Translations under genes and position numbers: made by a program
Notes under the pieces: generated by a model
Told to the model about the DNA's origin: nothing
What the model saw: the letters and a program-made list of their open reading frames with translations, nothing else
Databases searched by the model: none
Assembly (NCBI GenBank): GCA_023136735.1
Contig: JAGLQQ010000039.1
Span: 1 to 5,843 of the forward strand
Direction: 5' to 3'
Length of the DNA: 5,843 nucleotides
DNA from: Candidatus Omnitrophota bacterium
GTDB taxonomy: Bacteria; Omnitrophota; Gorgyraeia; B26-G9
Shown here: positions 1 through 5,843 of the stretch, piece by piece
Layout of the letters: each line of letters begins with the position of its first letter
How positions within the stretch are numbered: position 1 is the stretch's first letter

Positions 1-39
1 CCATTTTGGAGAATGTACTAAAGATCATAGCTGTCCAAA

Positions 40-1206
40 TTAGAAAAAGTTAAAGCAATATTGCAAATTAGAAGCATTAAAGTTTTTAGATTTAGCATGA
101 AAGGGATCATTAAGCCAATCCCAAAGATTTCTTTTTGAAAAAATATTTGTTGGCAAAACGGAACATAGAGTATAAATCGACCATTTGAATTTTGATTTAA
201 ATTTTAAATACGAAAGCATTAAATACGCAATTAGAGCGATCCATAATTGGGACAGCAAAGCATTTTTGGAAGTACCAACGAAGCTTTTAACTTTTAATTG
301 CTGTTTGAGAGACTTGAAGAATATTTCAATTTGCCAGCGATCTTTGTAAATTCGAGCAATAGTTTGAGGTGACCAATCTAAATGATTGGTTAAAACAACT
401 ATAAATTTTCCTGTTTCAGGATTTTTACAGCGAATGCGTCGTAATAGATCAGGATAATTTTGTTTGGAATAAAATCCTGTAAGTTTGATGATCTGGTCGG
501 AATAGATATTTTTATATTTTGTCGTTGACTTACATTTAACAACTTTATATGCAGCGTTTTTCTTAAGACGGGTAACAAAAAAGATGCCTTTATCGACGAG
601 CGATTTATACCATTGATATTTTGTATAACCTCGATCAAAGACAACAACATCATTGCGTTCTAAGGGAATTGATGTAACAGATTTTGATTCATGAATAGCG
701 CCTTCTGTAATGACGGCAAAATTAGGCAAATATCCGGCATGGTTTAATTTAACATGGAGTTTTACGGCTCCTTTGGTTGTTCGGAATTTAGCCCAATCAT
801 AAAGAGATAGGCATAAATCTATGGTCGTTGCGTCTAAGGAGTAAAGATTATTTTTAAATTGGAATTTATGTTTTGGAGCAATGCTTTGACATTTGGACAG
901 CATTTGAAAAAACATTTTTTTAAAGAGCTCCTGAGGCCTATGTTCATTAGCATAAGCTAATGTGGAACGATGAATGGGCTTTACGCCTAAATGATATAAA
1001 TGGTTGGCTTGCGTAGCGAGACCTGCTTCGATTCCGCGTAGGCTATCATGGCCGGCTAACTGCCCAAAAAGCATGGATACAAAATGATTCCATGAGCTAA
1101 AGCTTCTGGCATGATATTCACTTTTGGTCTGAGATACTAGATTTTGAAATTCATGTCTCGAAAACATTTTTAACATTTGTCCTAACACTGTGTTATAATG
1201 ACTCAT
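40..1206 (-). CDS. IS4-family DDE transposase, intact
   Basis: A 388-residue transposase that would cut and join the IS ends. Residues about 4-75 resemble the DUF4372 N-terminal domain found in one IS4 subgroup. The catalytic triad is visible: D125 in SLDATT, D191 in VVFDRGY, and E294. The IS4 signature Y-x2-R-x3-E-x6-K is exact (Y287, R290, E294, K301). Between the second D and the E lies the long insertion usual for IS4 enzymes. The ATG at 1204-1206 is chosen because AAGGAG lies seven bases upstream (1214-1219). The frame is open throughout and no key residue is missing, so the enzyme may be active. Lysine-rich, AT-rich codon use is typical of such elements. The stop codon overlaps the IS end. 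Confidence 0.95.
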   Translation of the reverse strand: MSHYNTVLGQMLKMFSRHEFQNLVSQTKSEYHARSFSSWNHFVSMLFGQLAGHDSLRGIEAGLATQANHLYHLGVKPIHRSTLAYANEHRPQELFKKMFFQMLSKCQSIAPKHKFQFKNNLYSLDATTIDLCLSLYDWAKFRTTKGAVKLHVKLNHAGYLPNFAVITEGAIHESKSVTSIPLERNDVVVFDRGYTKYQWYKSLVDKGIFFVTRLKKNAAYKVVKCKSTTKYKNIYSDQIIKLTGFYSKQNYPDLLRRIRCKNPETGKFIVVLTNHLDWSPQTIARIYKDRWQIEIFFKSLKQQLKVKSFVGTSKNALLSQLWIALIAYLMLSYLKFKSKFKWSIYTLCSVLPTNIFSKRNLWDWLNDPFHAKSKNFNASNLQYCFNFF

Positions 1207-1274
1207 AGCCTAACTCCTTATGTTTAACTTGGTTATGATTGGTCTCATAACACATTATAAGGTTACGTTAGGCT
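1207..1274 (-). promoter_or_regulatory. Predicted RBS-sequestering hairpin in transposase leader
   Basis: Three nested inverted repeats flank the promoter and ribosome binding site: AGCCTAAC/GTTAGGCT (1207-1214 with 1267-1274), CCTTAT/ATAAGG (1216-1221 with 1257-1262) and GTTATG/CATAAC (1232-1237 with 1246-1251). In RNA read from the minus strand the AAGGAG ribosome binding site (1214-1219) lies within the outer two stems. The 5' arms of these stems lie upstream of the expected start of the IS's own transcript, so only read-through transcripts would fold this way. The pairing is visible in the sequence. The role is inferred by analogy with IS10 and IS50. Confidence 0.6.
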
Positions 1275-1281
1275 TTTTCAA
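1254..1281 (-). promoter_or_regulatory. Transposase promoter at the IS right end
   Basis: On the minus strand a -35 TTGAAA (1276-1281) and a perfect -10 TATAAT (1254-1259) are separated by 16 bases, a good sigma70-type promoter facing into the IS. Expected initiation is near 1246-1248, about 40 bases before the transposase start codon. Confidence 0.7.
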
Positions 1282-1311
1282 TCCTTAATTTGGACGCGTA
1301 TGGAGGAAAAT

Positions 1312-1688
1312 ATGTATAAATTTTTAGCAATATTAGTGTGTTTTATGTTGATAACACAAATCTCTTATGCCCATCCGCCGTCTGCCATGACTCTTACATA
1401 CAGCACAAGCAAACAGGCCTTCACGCTTAATATCAACCATCGTGTTGCAGAGGACATTTTATAAGTAAGCTCACAGTTACCTTAAACGGAGAGGAAATAC
1501 AGGCTAAAACCTATCCTTTTCAACAAAACAAGAAAACTGTTAGCTTTTCCTTCCCAGAGCCAAATCATGAAAAAGGTGATATTCTTTCAATCAAAACAAC
1601 CTGCAACCGCACAGGCGCGATAACAAAGGATTTTTCGATTAACAGTGTTCTTGATGAGTCTCATCTAGAGGGCAAGAAAGCAAAGTAA
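1312..1688 (+). pseudogene. Small exported protein, frameshifted
   Basis: The first frame starts at the ATG at 1312, five bases after GGAGG (1302-1306), and encodes 50 residues: a lysine-containing start, a hydrophobic core and a likely signal-peptidase cut after SYA, followed by HPPS. It stops at TAA 1462-1464. The other frame continues from about 1455 (HFISKLTVTLNG...) to TAA 1686-1688, adding about 77 residues of plausible beta-rich sequence without a start of its own. One missing base near 1453-1461 explains the break; repaired, the product would have about 125 residues. The HPPS start and the HFI-K-x-V-x-L-NG pattern remind me of small periplasmic beta-sandwich proteins of unknown role, but I cannot name a family. 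No canonical slippery heptamer is seen at the shift, so programmed frameshifting is unlikely. A sequencing error is possible. The IS ends 16 bases upstream of the start codon and probably removed the promoter. Confidence 0.72.
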
Positions 1689-1728
1689 GCCTACCCCATA
1701 TAACTAAAAAATCAGAGGACATCGCACC

Positions 1729-3360
1729 TTATCTGCGCTTTTTTCTCGGATAGGCTTTGTTTTTTCTCGTCTTGTCTTGATTTTTTCTCGTGTTGTCTTG
1801 ATTTGCTTTTGTGATAATAAGCCCTGAACCTTTTTTATGCCTATTAAAAAAAGATAGCACTTTTTCCGCTTCATTAAAAGGCAGGCTGATAAAAGAAAAA
1901 TTATCGAGAATTTTCACATCTCTGATTATTCGCTCTGGAATCCCGCATTTATCTTTAATCATCTTGATAAGCTTATCACGCGATAGACCGGTTCGGCTGC
2001 CCTGAGCAACAAAAAGTCTTGTTTTGCCCTTTTTATCGACAACAGTTTCTTCAATTGCTGTGTAACTTTTTTCACTTAGCTCTGAGCCAAATGTATGCTG
2101 CAAAAGCGCCGCAAGGATTTCCTCAGGCATTTGATTTTCTAAAAGCTCTCTAGAAATTTCAAGATATTCGCTTTGGAGATTTGTAGTTTTTATCTCTTGA
2201 ATCTGAGCTTTAATTCTTTGTCTCTTTGCTTTAATTACATCTTTTACCTTTGGTAGTTTTGCCTTTCTGATATCGGTTTTTGCCTTTTGTTTTATATATT
2301 GCAGTTTTCTGTATTCAGACGATGTTATGAATGTTATAGCAATGCCGTTCTTCCCCGCACGACCGGTACGGCCAATTCTATGCACATACGCTTCCGGGTC
2401 CTGGGGCAGCGCATAATTTATAACATGCGTCAGATTCTGGACATCAATTCCCCTGGCCGCGACATCTGTCGCAACCAGAATATTTATTTCACGTTTTTTT
2501 AACTTGCCCAATATTTGCTCACGCATGTTTTGAGAGATATCCCCATGCAAGGCATCCGCGTCATATCCTCTAGATATAAGATGCTTCGCGATATTATCTA
2601 CATCCACTTTAGTCCGGCAGAACACAAGGCCGAAAAACTCCTCTTCAATATCAATAATCCTGCAAAGCGCTTCAAACTTATCCCCAGGAGCAACTTCAAA
2701 ATAAATCTGATCTGTTTGACTTACTGTGAGCTGTCCGGGAGATACTTTAAGCAGCTCATATTCACCCATATATTTCTTAGCAATCCGCAATATTTCACTC
2801 GGCATAGTTGCTGAAAACAAAAGGGTTTTTTTCTCAGGGCTGGTTTTCTCTATAATTGTCTTCACATCTTCAAGAAAGCCCATATTAAGCATCTCATCTG
2901 CTTCATCAAGCACTAAAAATGACACTTGTTCAAGACGCAGCGTCTTTCTTTTAATATGGTCGAGAACCCTACCCGGAGTACCTACTACTATATCCACTCC
3001 CTTACGTAAGCTTCTAAGCTGTAATCCTATGGCTTGCCCGCCATAAATCGGAACCACAGTCAATTTTTTATTTCCTTTCAACGAGTTAATTTCTTCGGCT
3101 ACCTGAATAGCTAATTCCCTTGTTGGAGTAAGCACAAGCGCCTGAACAGAATGAGAGTTCTCCGGGAGCATTTCAATAATAGGCAGTCCGAAGGCCGCAG
3201 TTTTACCTGTACCAGTTTGAGCCTGTCCAACAATATCCTTGTTTCCCGCTAACATTGCAGGAATAGCCTTTTCCTGGATAGGAGTCGGCTGCTCAAACCC
3301 CTTTAGTTTTAAAACATTCAAGGTTCTTTCTGATAAACCTAATTCTTCGAATGACTTCAT
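1729..3360 (-). CDS. deaD: DEAD-box ATP-dependent RNA helicase, DeaD/CsdA/DbpA type
   Basis: A 543-residue cytoplasmic enzyme that uses ATP to unwind short RNA duplexes, typically in ribosome assembly, cold adaptation and RNA turnover. All core motifs are present: Q motif GFEQPTPIQ (21-29), Walker A AQTGTGKT (47-54), PTRELA (79-84), GG (107-108), TPGR (128-131), DEAD (152-155), SAT (183-185), ATDVAARGID (297-306) and HRIGRTGR (327-334). A charged, probably helical linker (about 355-430) leads to a DbpA-like RNA-binding domain (about 445-516). The end is a basic tail (about 519-543) with a duplicated seven-residue unit. It is shorter than E. coli DeaD (about 630) and longer than DbpA (about 460), so the symbol is tentative. 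The frame is open upstream of the ATG at 3358-3360, but family alignment (MKSFEELGLS) favours this start. An AAGGAAGGA stretch lies about 12 bases upstream, a rather long spacing. Confidence 0.96.
   Translation of the reverse strand: MKSFEELGLSERTLNVLKLKGFEQPTPIQEKAIPAMLAGNKDIVGQAQTGTGKTAAFGLPIIEMLPENSHSVQALVLTPTRELAIQVAEEINSLKGNKKLTVVPIYGGQAIGLQLRSLRKGVDIVVGTPGRVLDHIKRKTLRLEQVSFLVLDEADEMLNMGFLEDVKTIIEKTSPEKKTLLFSATMPSEILRIAKKYMGEYELLKVSPGQLTVSQTDQIYFEVAPGDKFEALCRIIDIEEEFFGLVFCRTKVDVDNIAKHLISRGYDADALHGDISQNMREQILGKLKKREINILVATDVAARGIDVQNLTHVINYALPQDPEAYVHRIGRTGRAGKNGIAITFITSSEYRKLQYIKQKAKTDIRKAKLPKVKDVIKAKRQRIKAQIQEIKTTNLQSEYLEISRELLENQMPEEILAALLQHTFGSELSEKSYTAIEETVVDKKGKTRLFVAQGSRTGLSRDKLIKMIKDKCGIPERIIRDVKILDNFSFISLPFNEAEKVLSFFNRHKKGSGLIITKANQDNTRKNQDKTRKNKAYPRKKRR
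1760..1801 (-). repeat. Tandem 21-bp repeat in the helicase tail
   Basis: Two adjacent 21-base copies (1760-1780 and 1781-1801) differ at one base. They keep the reading frame and encode QDNTRKN followed by QDKTRKN. The repeat lies in the basic tail, so copy number could vary without breaking the protein. Confidence 0.85.
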
Positions 3361-3400
3361 CGCTTTAATATATCCTTCCTTTATTTTGATTATAAATATA

Positions 3401-3429
3401 GTAATATAATACCAGTTTTTAAAGCGCAA
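3401..3429 (-). promoter_or_regulatory. Possible helicase promoter
   Basis: In the AT-rich region upstream of the helicase, the minus strand has TGG directly before TATTAT (3406-3414), like an extended -10 element, and a weak TTGCGC (3424-3429) that fits a -35 only with an alternative -10 (TATTAC, 17-base spacing). Several AT-rich hexamers compete, so the exact site is uncertain. It would give a leader of roughly 40 nt. Confidence 0.35.
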
Positions 3430-3513
3430 AAATATATGACGCGAATCTTAATTCGTAGAATATAAATATACATATAATGACTATGACTAAATACAGCATT
3501 CCAAAAACAAATA

Positions 3514-3531
3514 GGAGTCCTGCAGGACTCC
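3514..3531 (-). terminator. Perfect 18-bp palindrome followed by T-rich tract, possible second terminator
   Basis: GGAGTCC-TGCA-GGACTCC is a perfect palindrome with a 7-base stem and a 4-base loop. On the minus strand it is followed by TATTTGTTTTTGG, so it looks like an intrinsic terminator reading away from csp. It sits about 40 bases beyond the first csp terminator and may be a backup that insulates the helicase. An operator or leader hairpin is an alternative. Confidence 0.5.
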
Positions 3532-3571
3532 ATGTAAAGCGGCTGTTTTAATCCATTTTATTGCTAATTAA

Positions 3572-3603
3572 AATAAGGCCCGGAATTCATCCCGGACCTT
3601 ATT
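3572..3603 (-). terminator. Intrinsic terminator of csp
   Basis: On the minus strand AATAAGGTCCGG pairs with CCGGGCCTTATT across an 8-base loop (12-bp stem with one G-U pair), starting about 10 bases after the csp stop codon. The 3' arm runs into TTAATTA. This is a strong, well-placed intrinsic terminator. Confidence 0.85.
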
Positions 3604-3613
3604 GAATCGCAGT

Positions 3614-3814
3614 TTAAAGCTTTGTTACAGATGCTGCCTGTTCCCCTTTGGGCCCCTGCTGCACTTCAAATTCAACTGCCTGACCTTCTTCCAAAGACTT
3701 ATAACCATCTCCCTGAATCGCGCTATGATGTACAAACACATCAGAGCCGGACTCAGTGGTAATAAATCCGAAACCTTTATGGTTACTGAACCATTTAACT
3801 GTTCCTTTTGCCAT
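3614..3814 (-). CDS. csp: Cold shock protein (CspA-type, single CSD)
   Basis: A 66-residue single cold-shock-domain protein that binds single-stranded RNA and DNA and melts RNA secondary structure. The length and five-strand barrel pattern are typical. RNP1 is KGFGFI (13-18) and RNP2 is VFVHH (26-30). W8, F15, F17, F27 and H29 supply the usual aromatic and basic binding face. The ATG at 3812-3814 follows GGAGG (3826-3830) with 11 bases between. A perfect-consensus promoter about 120 bases upstream and a terminator directly downstream make it a single-gene transcript. The paralogue type (cold-induced or constitutive) cannot be told from the protein, but the long leader resembles those of cold-regulated csp mRNAs. 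Confidence 0.97.
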   Translation of the reverse strand: MAKGTVKWFSNHKGFGFITTESGSDVFVHHSAIQGDGYKSLEEGQAVEFEVQQGPKGEQAASVTKL

Positions 3815-3930
3815 TATTCACTACACCTCCATTCTTGATTTATTATAGTAAACAATAACAGAAACAAAATAACCGTCAGGCAAGTGTTTCTACCCCACGG
3901 TCATGAAGATCCTACTCGCTTACTTACTAC
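3815..3930 (-). promoter_or_regulatory. Long csp 5' leader with weak hairpin and mini-ORF
   Basis: From the expected start near 3930 the csp mRNA would have a leader of about 115 nt. It contains a possible hairpin of ACCGT with ACGGT (3872-3876 with 3897-3901, on the plus strand), followed on the minus strand by TATTTTGTTT. It also contains a four-codon ORF (ATG at 3902-3904, TAG at 3890-3892, encoding MTVG) with AGGA five bases before it (3910-3913). The mini-ORF covers one arm of the hairpin. Long structured leaders are known to act as temperature-responsive elements in E. coli cspA. That this one does so is inferred. Confidence 0.45.
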
Positions 3931-3936
3931 AGAAAA

Positions 3937-3965
3937 ATTATACCCCACTTTAGTTAGCTTGTCAA
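3937..3965 (-). promoter_or_regulatory. Perfect-consensus sigma70 promoter for csp
   Basis: On the minus strand TTGACA (3960-3965) and TATAAT (3937-3942) match the consensus at all twelve positions with the ideal 17-base spacer. It faces csp and would start transcription near 3930. Such a strong match suggests very high basal transcription, leaving regulation to the leader or to mRNA stability. Confidence 0.9.
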
Positions 3966-3981
3966 CTAAAAAGATATTTTT

Positions 3982-3997
3982 TTCACAATATAGTGAA
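3982..3997. repeat. 16-bp imperfect palindrome upstream of the csp promoter
   Basis: TTCAC-AATATA-GTGAA has two symmetric 5-base arms and lies 16 bp upstream of the csp -35. It could be an operator or a weak end hairpin of the receptor transcript. On the minus strand the T-rich tract comes only after an A-rich stretch, so terminator function is doubtful. Confidence 0.4.
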
Positions 3998-4000
3998 GCT

Positions 4001-4100
4001 CTATGGATTTACACCCATAGCAACTTCTCGTTTCTCCTTCGGCGTAACATCCGCCTAACACTTGTCCGCCTATCTTTTTGGTGGAACCTGGCGGATAATC
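4001..4100. repeat. GC-richer intergenic repeat patch (REP-like candidate)
   Basis: This 100-bp patch between csp and the receptor gene contains an inverted repeat CTATGG/CCATAG (4001-4006 with 4015-4020), two direct copies of TCCGCCTA (4050-4057 and 4065-4072) and an inverted copy GGCGGA (4090-4095) that can pair with the second TCCGCC (4065-4070). It is richer in G and C than its AT-rich surroundings and has no credible ORF. The pattern suggests a dispersed intergenic repeat or structured RNA segment. The rest of the 302-bp gap holds the csp promoter and leader. Confidence 0.5.
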
Positions 4101-4116
4101 ATTATTTTAAAACAAC

Positions 4117-5778
4117 TTATCCATTGTCTTCATCTATTGTAAATTGCTTAACCAAATGCTGCAGCACAGAAGCAACCTGCGTTAACTTTTGAGCGCCTGC
4201 CGCGACCTCTTCCATCCCTGTAGTCATTTGCTTTACCGAATTACTACATTCATTTGAAGAAGTCACATAATCTTTTCCTACTGCGGTAACTCCCTCAACC
4301 GAAGTATGTACTGCTTCGGCATTAGTAAGCTGATCTTTAGAAGCAATCGCAATGTTATTCACCACATTAGCCGTATTATTAGTAGCGCTTAAAATCTTAT
4401 CTAAAGCAATTCCCACTTCTTCTATTAGAGCTTTGCCTTCTTGTATTTCACTGGTCGATGTATCTACTAATTCAACTGCACTGGAAGTCTCCCCCTGGAT
4501 TGATCCAATAAGACGCGCAATCTGCTCTGCTGCATTAGACGAGCTTTCCGCGAGTTTTCTCACTTCTTCCGCTACAACGGCAAACCCTCGACCTGCATCA
4601 CCTGCCCGAGCAGCCTCAATAGCCGCGTTCAAAGCCAAAAGGTTTGTCTGATCAGCAATACTGGTAATAACCTCAACAATTCGCCCAATTTCTTCAGATC
4701 TCTCACCAAGCTTTCCTACCACTACAGATACCTCATTTGAAACCTTGGCAATTAAAATTGTTTTTTGAATTGCCTGCTGAGATGCTTCTTTACCCTTTTC
4801 TGCCAATTTCTTTGCTTGTTCTGAGGTTTCCGCACCTTTACGAACATCTGCGGAAACATCCTTTACAGATGTAATCATTTTCTTCATTATAGCAGACGTT
4901 TCTTCCGCGCTTTCTGACTGAAGCCCGACTCCTTTCGCAATAGCCTCAATATTAGTTGCTACTTCCTGAGCAAAAGCAGTCATCTCCGCGACAAAAGTCG
5001 AAAGCCCCCGAGCAAGTTGATTAATATCCTTCGAAGAACTACGGATTTTTAAAACAATCGAGGTGATTCCTTTACTTATACTGTTAAAAGTCAGCAAAAC
5101 TTCACCGACTTCATCATTGGAAATATCAATTACCTCATGAGAGAGGTCTCCTGAGGCAATTAGATTCCCGATGTTTTTAGCGGCATTAACAGGCCTGATT
5201 ATTAAGCGCTGTGTAAAGAAGAAATACATTAGTATCCCGATAAACACAGACACTACTGCAATGATTACGTTCATCAATACAAGTTTATTTGTATCTTTAA
5301 TTATAATACTTCGAGTGAATTGCATTCTTAGGAAGCCAAGATCTTTTTTGTCTGTTTTCAGCGGAACAGTTGCCTCAAACACATTCTCCTTTGAAGAAAC
5401 ATCCTGCATGACAGCATCACTTAAATTCAATATTTGCTGATCAAATCCGGTCTTCGTAAAACTTTGCCCCTCATCTGCTAAATCAGTCGAAACAAGACAC
5501 AAACCATCAGAATCAACAATGCTCACCCATACAACATCCTCGCTTATCCCTTTCGCGTTATTAATCATATTACGCAATTGATCAATTAAATTAGCTGCTA
5601 AAGGATCAATTAAGGAATCTCCTAAGCTTTCTGAAAAAATTCTGGCTTTCTTTTCCTGCTGCAGGGAAATGGCCTTTTTTTGCTGAATTACTGAAAAACT
5701 AGTCAGGATCACTATTGTAATCAGCAAACTGCACAAAAAAGGAACCAATATTTTAAGAAATATCCTATTTGTCCTCAT
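4117..5778 (-). CDS. mcp: Methyl-accepting chemotaxis protein
   Basis: A 553-residue inner-membrane receptor that would pass a periplasmic signal to CheA/CheW. Membrane segment 1 spans about residues 7-30. The periplasmic sensor (31-165) is mostly helical, then has VVWVSIVDSDGLCLVSTD (82-99), a pattern like a single Cache domain. Membrane segment 2 is about 166-188, HAMP about 190-243, and the long signalling coiled coil about 265-543. The conserved hairpin tip (about 369-413) includes IADQTNLLALNAAIEAARAG and GRGFAVVAEEVRKLAESS. There is no NWETF-type CheR-binding pentapeptide at the C-terminus. The frame is open from a TTG at 5800-5802, but the ATG at 5776-5778 is preferred because GGAGAG (5782-5787) lies just before it and it starts directly ahead of the first membrane segment. 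No che genes are nearby and the ligand is unknown. Confidence 0.96.
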   Translation of the reverse strand: MRTNRIFLKILVPFLCSLLITIVILTSFSVIQQKKAISLQQEKKARIFSESLGDSLIDPLAANLIDQLRNMINNAKGISEDVVWVSIVDSDGLCLVSTDLADEGQSFTKTGFDQQILNLSDAVMQDVSSKENVFEATVPLKTDKKDLGFLRMQFTRSIIIKDTNKLVLMNVIIAVVSVFIGILMYFFFTQRLIIRPVNAAKNIGNLIASGDLSHEVIDISNDEVGEVLLTFNSISKGITSIVLKIRSSSKDINQLARGLSTFVAEMTAFAQEVATNIEAIAKGVGLQSESAEETSAIMKKMITSVKDVSADVRKGAETSEQAKKLAEKGKEASQQAIQKTILIAKVSNEVSVVVGKLGERSEEIGRIVEVITSIADQTNLLALNAAIEAARAGDAGRGFAVVAEEVRKLAESSSNAAEQIARLIGSIQGETSSAVELVDTSTSEIQEGKALIEEVGIALDKILSATNNTANVVNNIAIASKDQLTNAEAVHTSVEGVTAVGKDYVTSSNECSNSVKQMTTGMEEVAAGAQKLTQVASVLQHLVKQFTIDEDNG

Positions 5779-5843
5779 CAACTCTCCATGTAAACTATAC
5801 AATATTTTCTAAACGCCTAATACAAGTGAATAACTACGGGCTC

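Larger units (their letters stand above)
33..1295 (-). mobile_element. IS4-family insertion sequence, apparently complete
   Basis: A single-gene insertion sequence of about 1.26 kb. The two ends share the 10-base inverted repeat GTCCAAATTA (33-42, and as its complement at 1286-1295). Just inside, both ends also carry GAAAAAG, at once on the left and after six extra bases on the right. Further out, CATA occurs seven bases outside both repeats (26-29, and complement at 1299-1302), so the true tips could lie at about 26 and 1302, giving a 17-base repeat with three mismatches. I found no direct target duplication with either boundary. The transposase stop codon TAA is part of the left inverted repeat. 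IS4 family membership rests on the transposase. The exact ends are an inference. Confidence 0.8.

Noticed and set aside
399..653. 84-codon minus-strand ORF within the transposase
   Set aside because: It overlaps the intact transposase in another frame, and the transposase shows complete catalytic motifs, so a second protein or programmed fusion is not supported.
1453..1466. Programmed -1 frameshift in the small exported-protein gene
   Set aside because: The second frame is -1 relative to the first, but the local GAC ATT TTA TAA has no canonical X XXY YYZ heptamer and re-pairing would be poor. A one-base loss or read error is simpler.
1811..3046. Several plus-strand ORFs of 64-106 codons opposite the helicase
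   Set aside because: They are antisense shadows of a strongly conserved helicase gene, with no supporting ribosome binding sites or recognisable protein features.
3361..3429. N-terminal extension of the helicase by 23 residues
   Set aside because: The extension lies in AT-rich leader sequence, contains the likely ribosome binding site and possible -10, and is not part of the family's usual start.
3815..3930. Known metabolite riboswitch in the csp leader
   Set aside because: I could not match the conserved cores of common riboswitches, such as c-di-GMP or fluoride types, to the leader.
4001..4100. CRISPR array
   Set aside because: Repeat units are only about 8 bases, two direct copies, with no regular repeat-spacer structure and no cas genes nearby.
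3602..4192. Plus-strand ORFs across csp and the csp-mcp spacer
   Set aside because: One is antisense to csp. The other crosses the csp promoter and the repeat patch and runs into the receptor gene antisense. Composition is not protein-like.

Overview
The window reads as a stretch of ordinary chromosome from an AT-rich, Gram-negative-type bacterium. The support is a periplasmic-style signal peptide, a methyl-accepting chemotaxis protein with a sensor between two membrane spans, Shine-Dalgarno sites and sigma70-like promoters. The lineage cannot be fixed from sequence alone. I suspect a deltaproteobacterial-like or candidate-phylum (for example Omnitrophota-like) genome, but that is a guess.

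Layout from left to right: positions 33-1295 hold an IS4-family insertion sequence with one intact transposase on the minus strand and short matching ends. Its right end lies a few bases before the ribosome binding site of a small exported-protein gene on the plus strand (1312-1688), which is broken by a one-base frame change. A 40-bp gap separates this from a convergent minus-strand DEAD-box RNA helicase of the DeaD/CsdA/DbpA type (1729-3360) with a DbpA-like RNA-binding domain and a basic tail. Next, also on the minus strand, is a cold shock protein gene (3614-3814) followed by a strong hairpin terminator and a second palindrome. It is preceded by a perfect-consensus sigma70 promoter and a leader of about 115 nt. 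A GC-richer, repeat-containing spacer (about 4001-4100) separates it from a minus-strand chemotaxis receptor gene (4117-5778).

The cold shock protein and the helicase are the clearest functional pair. Both remodel RNA secondary structure and both are classic cold-acclimation functions, but here they look like separate transcription units because terminators lie between them. The chemotaxis receptor is an orphan, with no che genes in view. The IS and the broken gene mark the left part as a decaying region.

I see no convincing new multi-gene system. The items most worth a second look are regulatory: a predicted hairpin that would hide the transposase ribosome binding site in read-through transcripts but not in transcripts from its own promoter, the csp leader with a perfect promoter and a tiny upstream ORF, and the repeat-rich intergenic patch between csp and the receptor gene.
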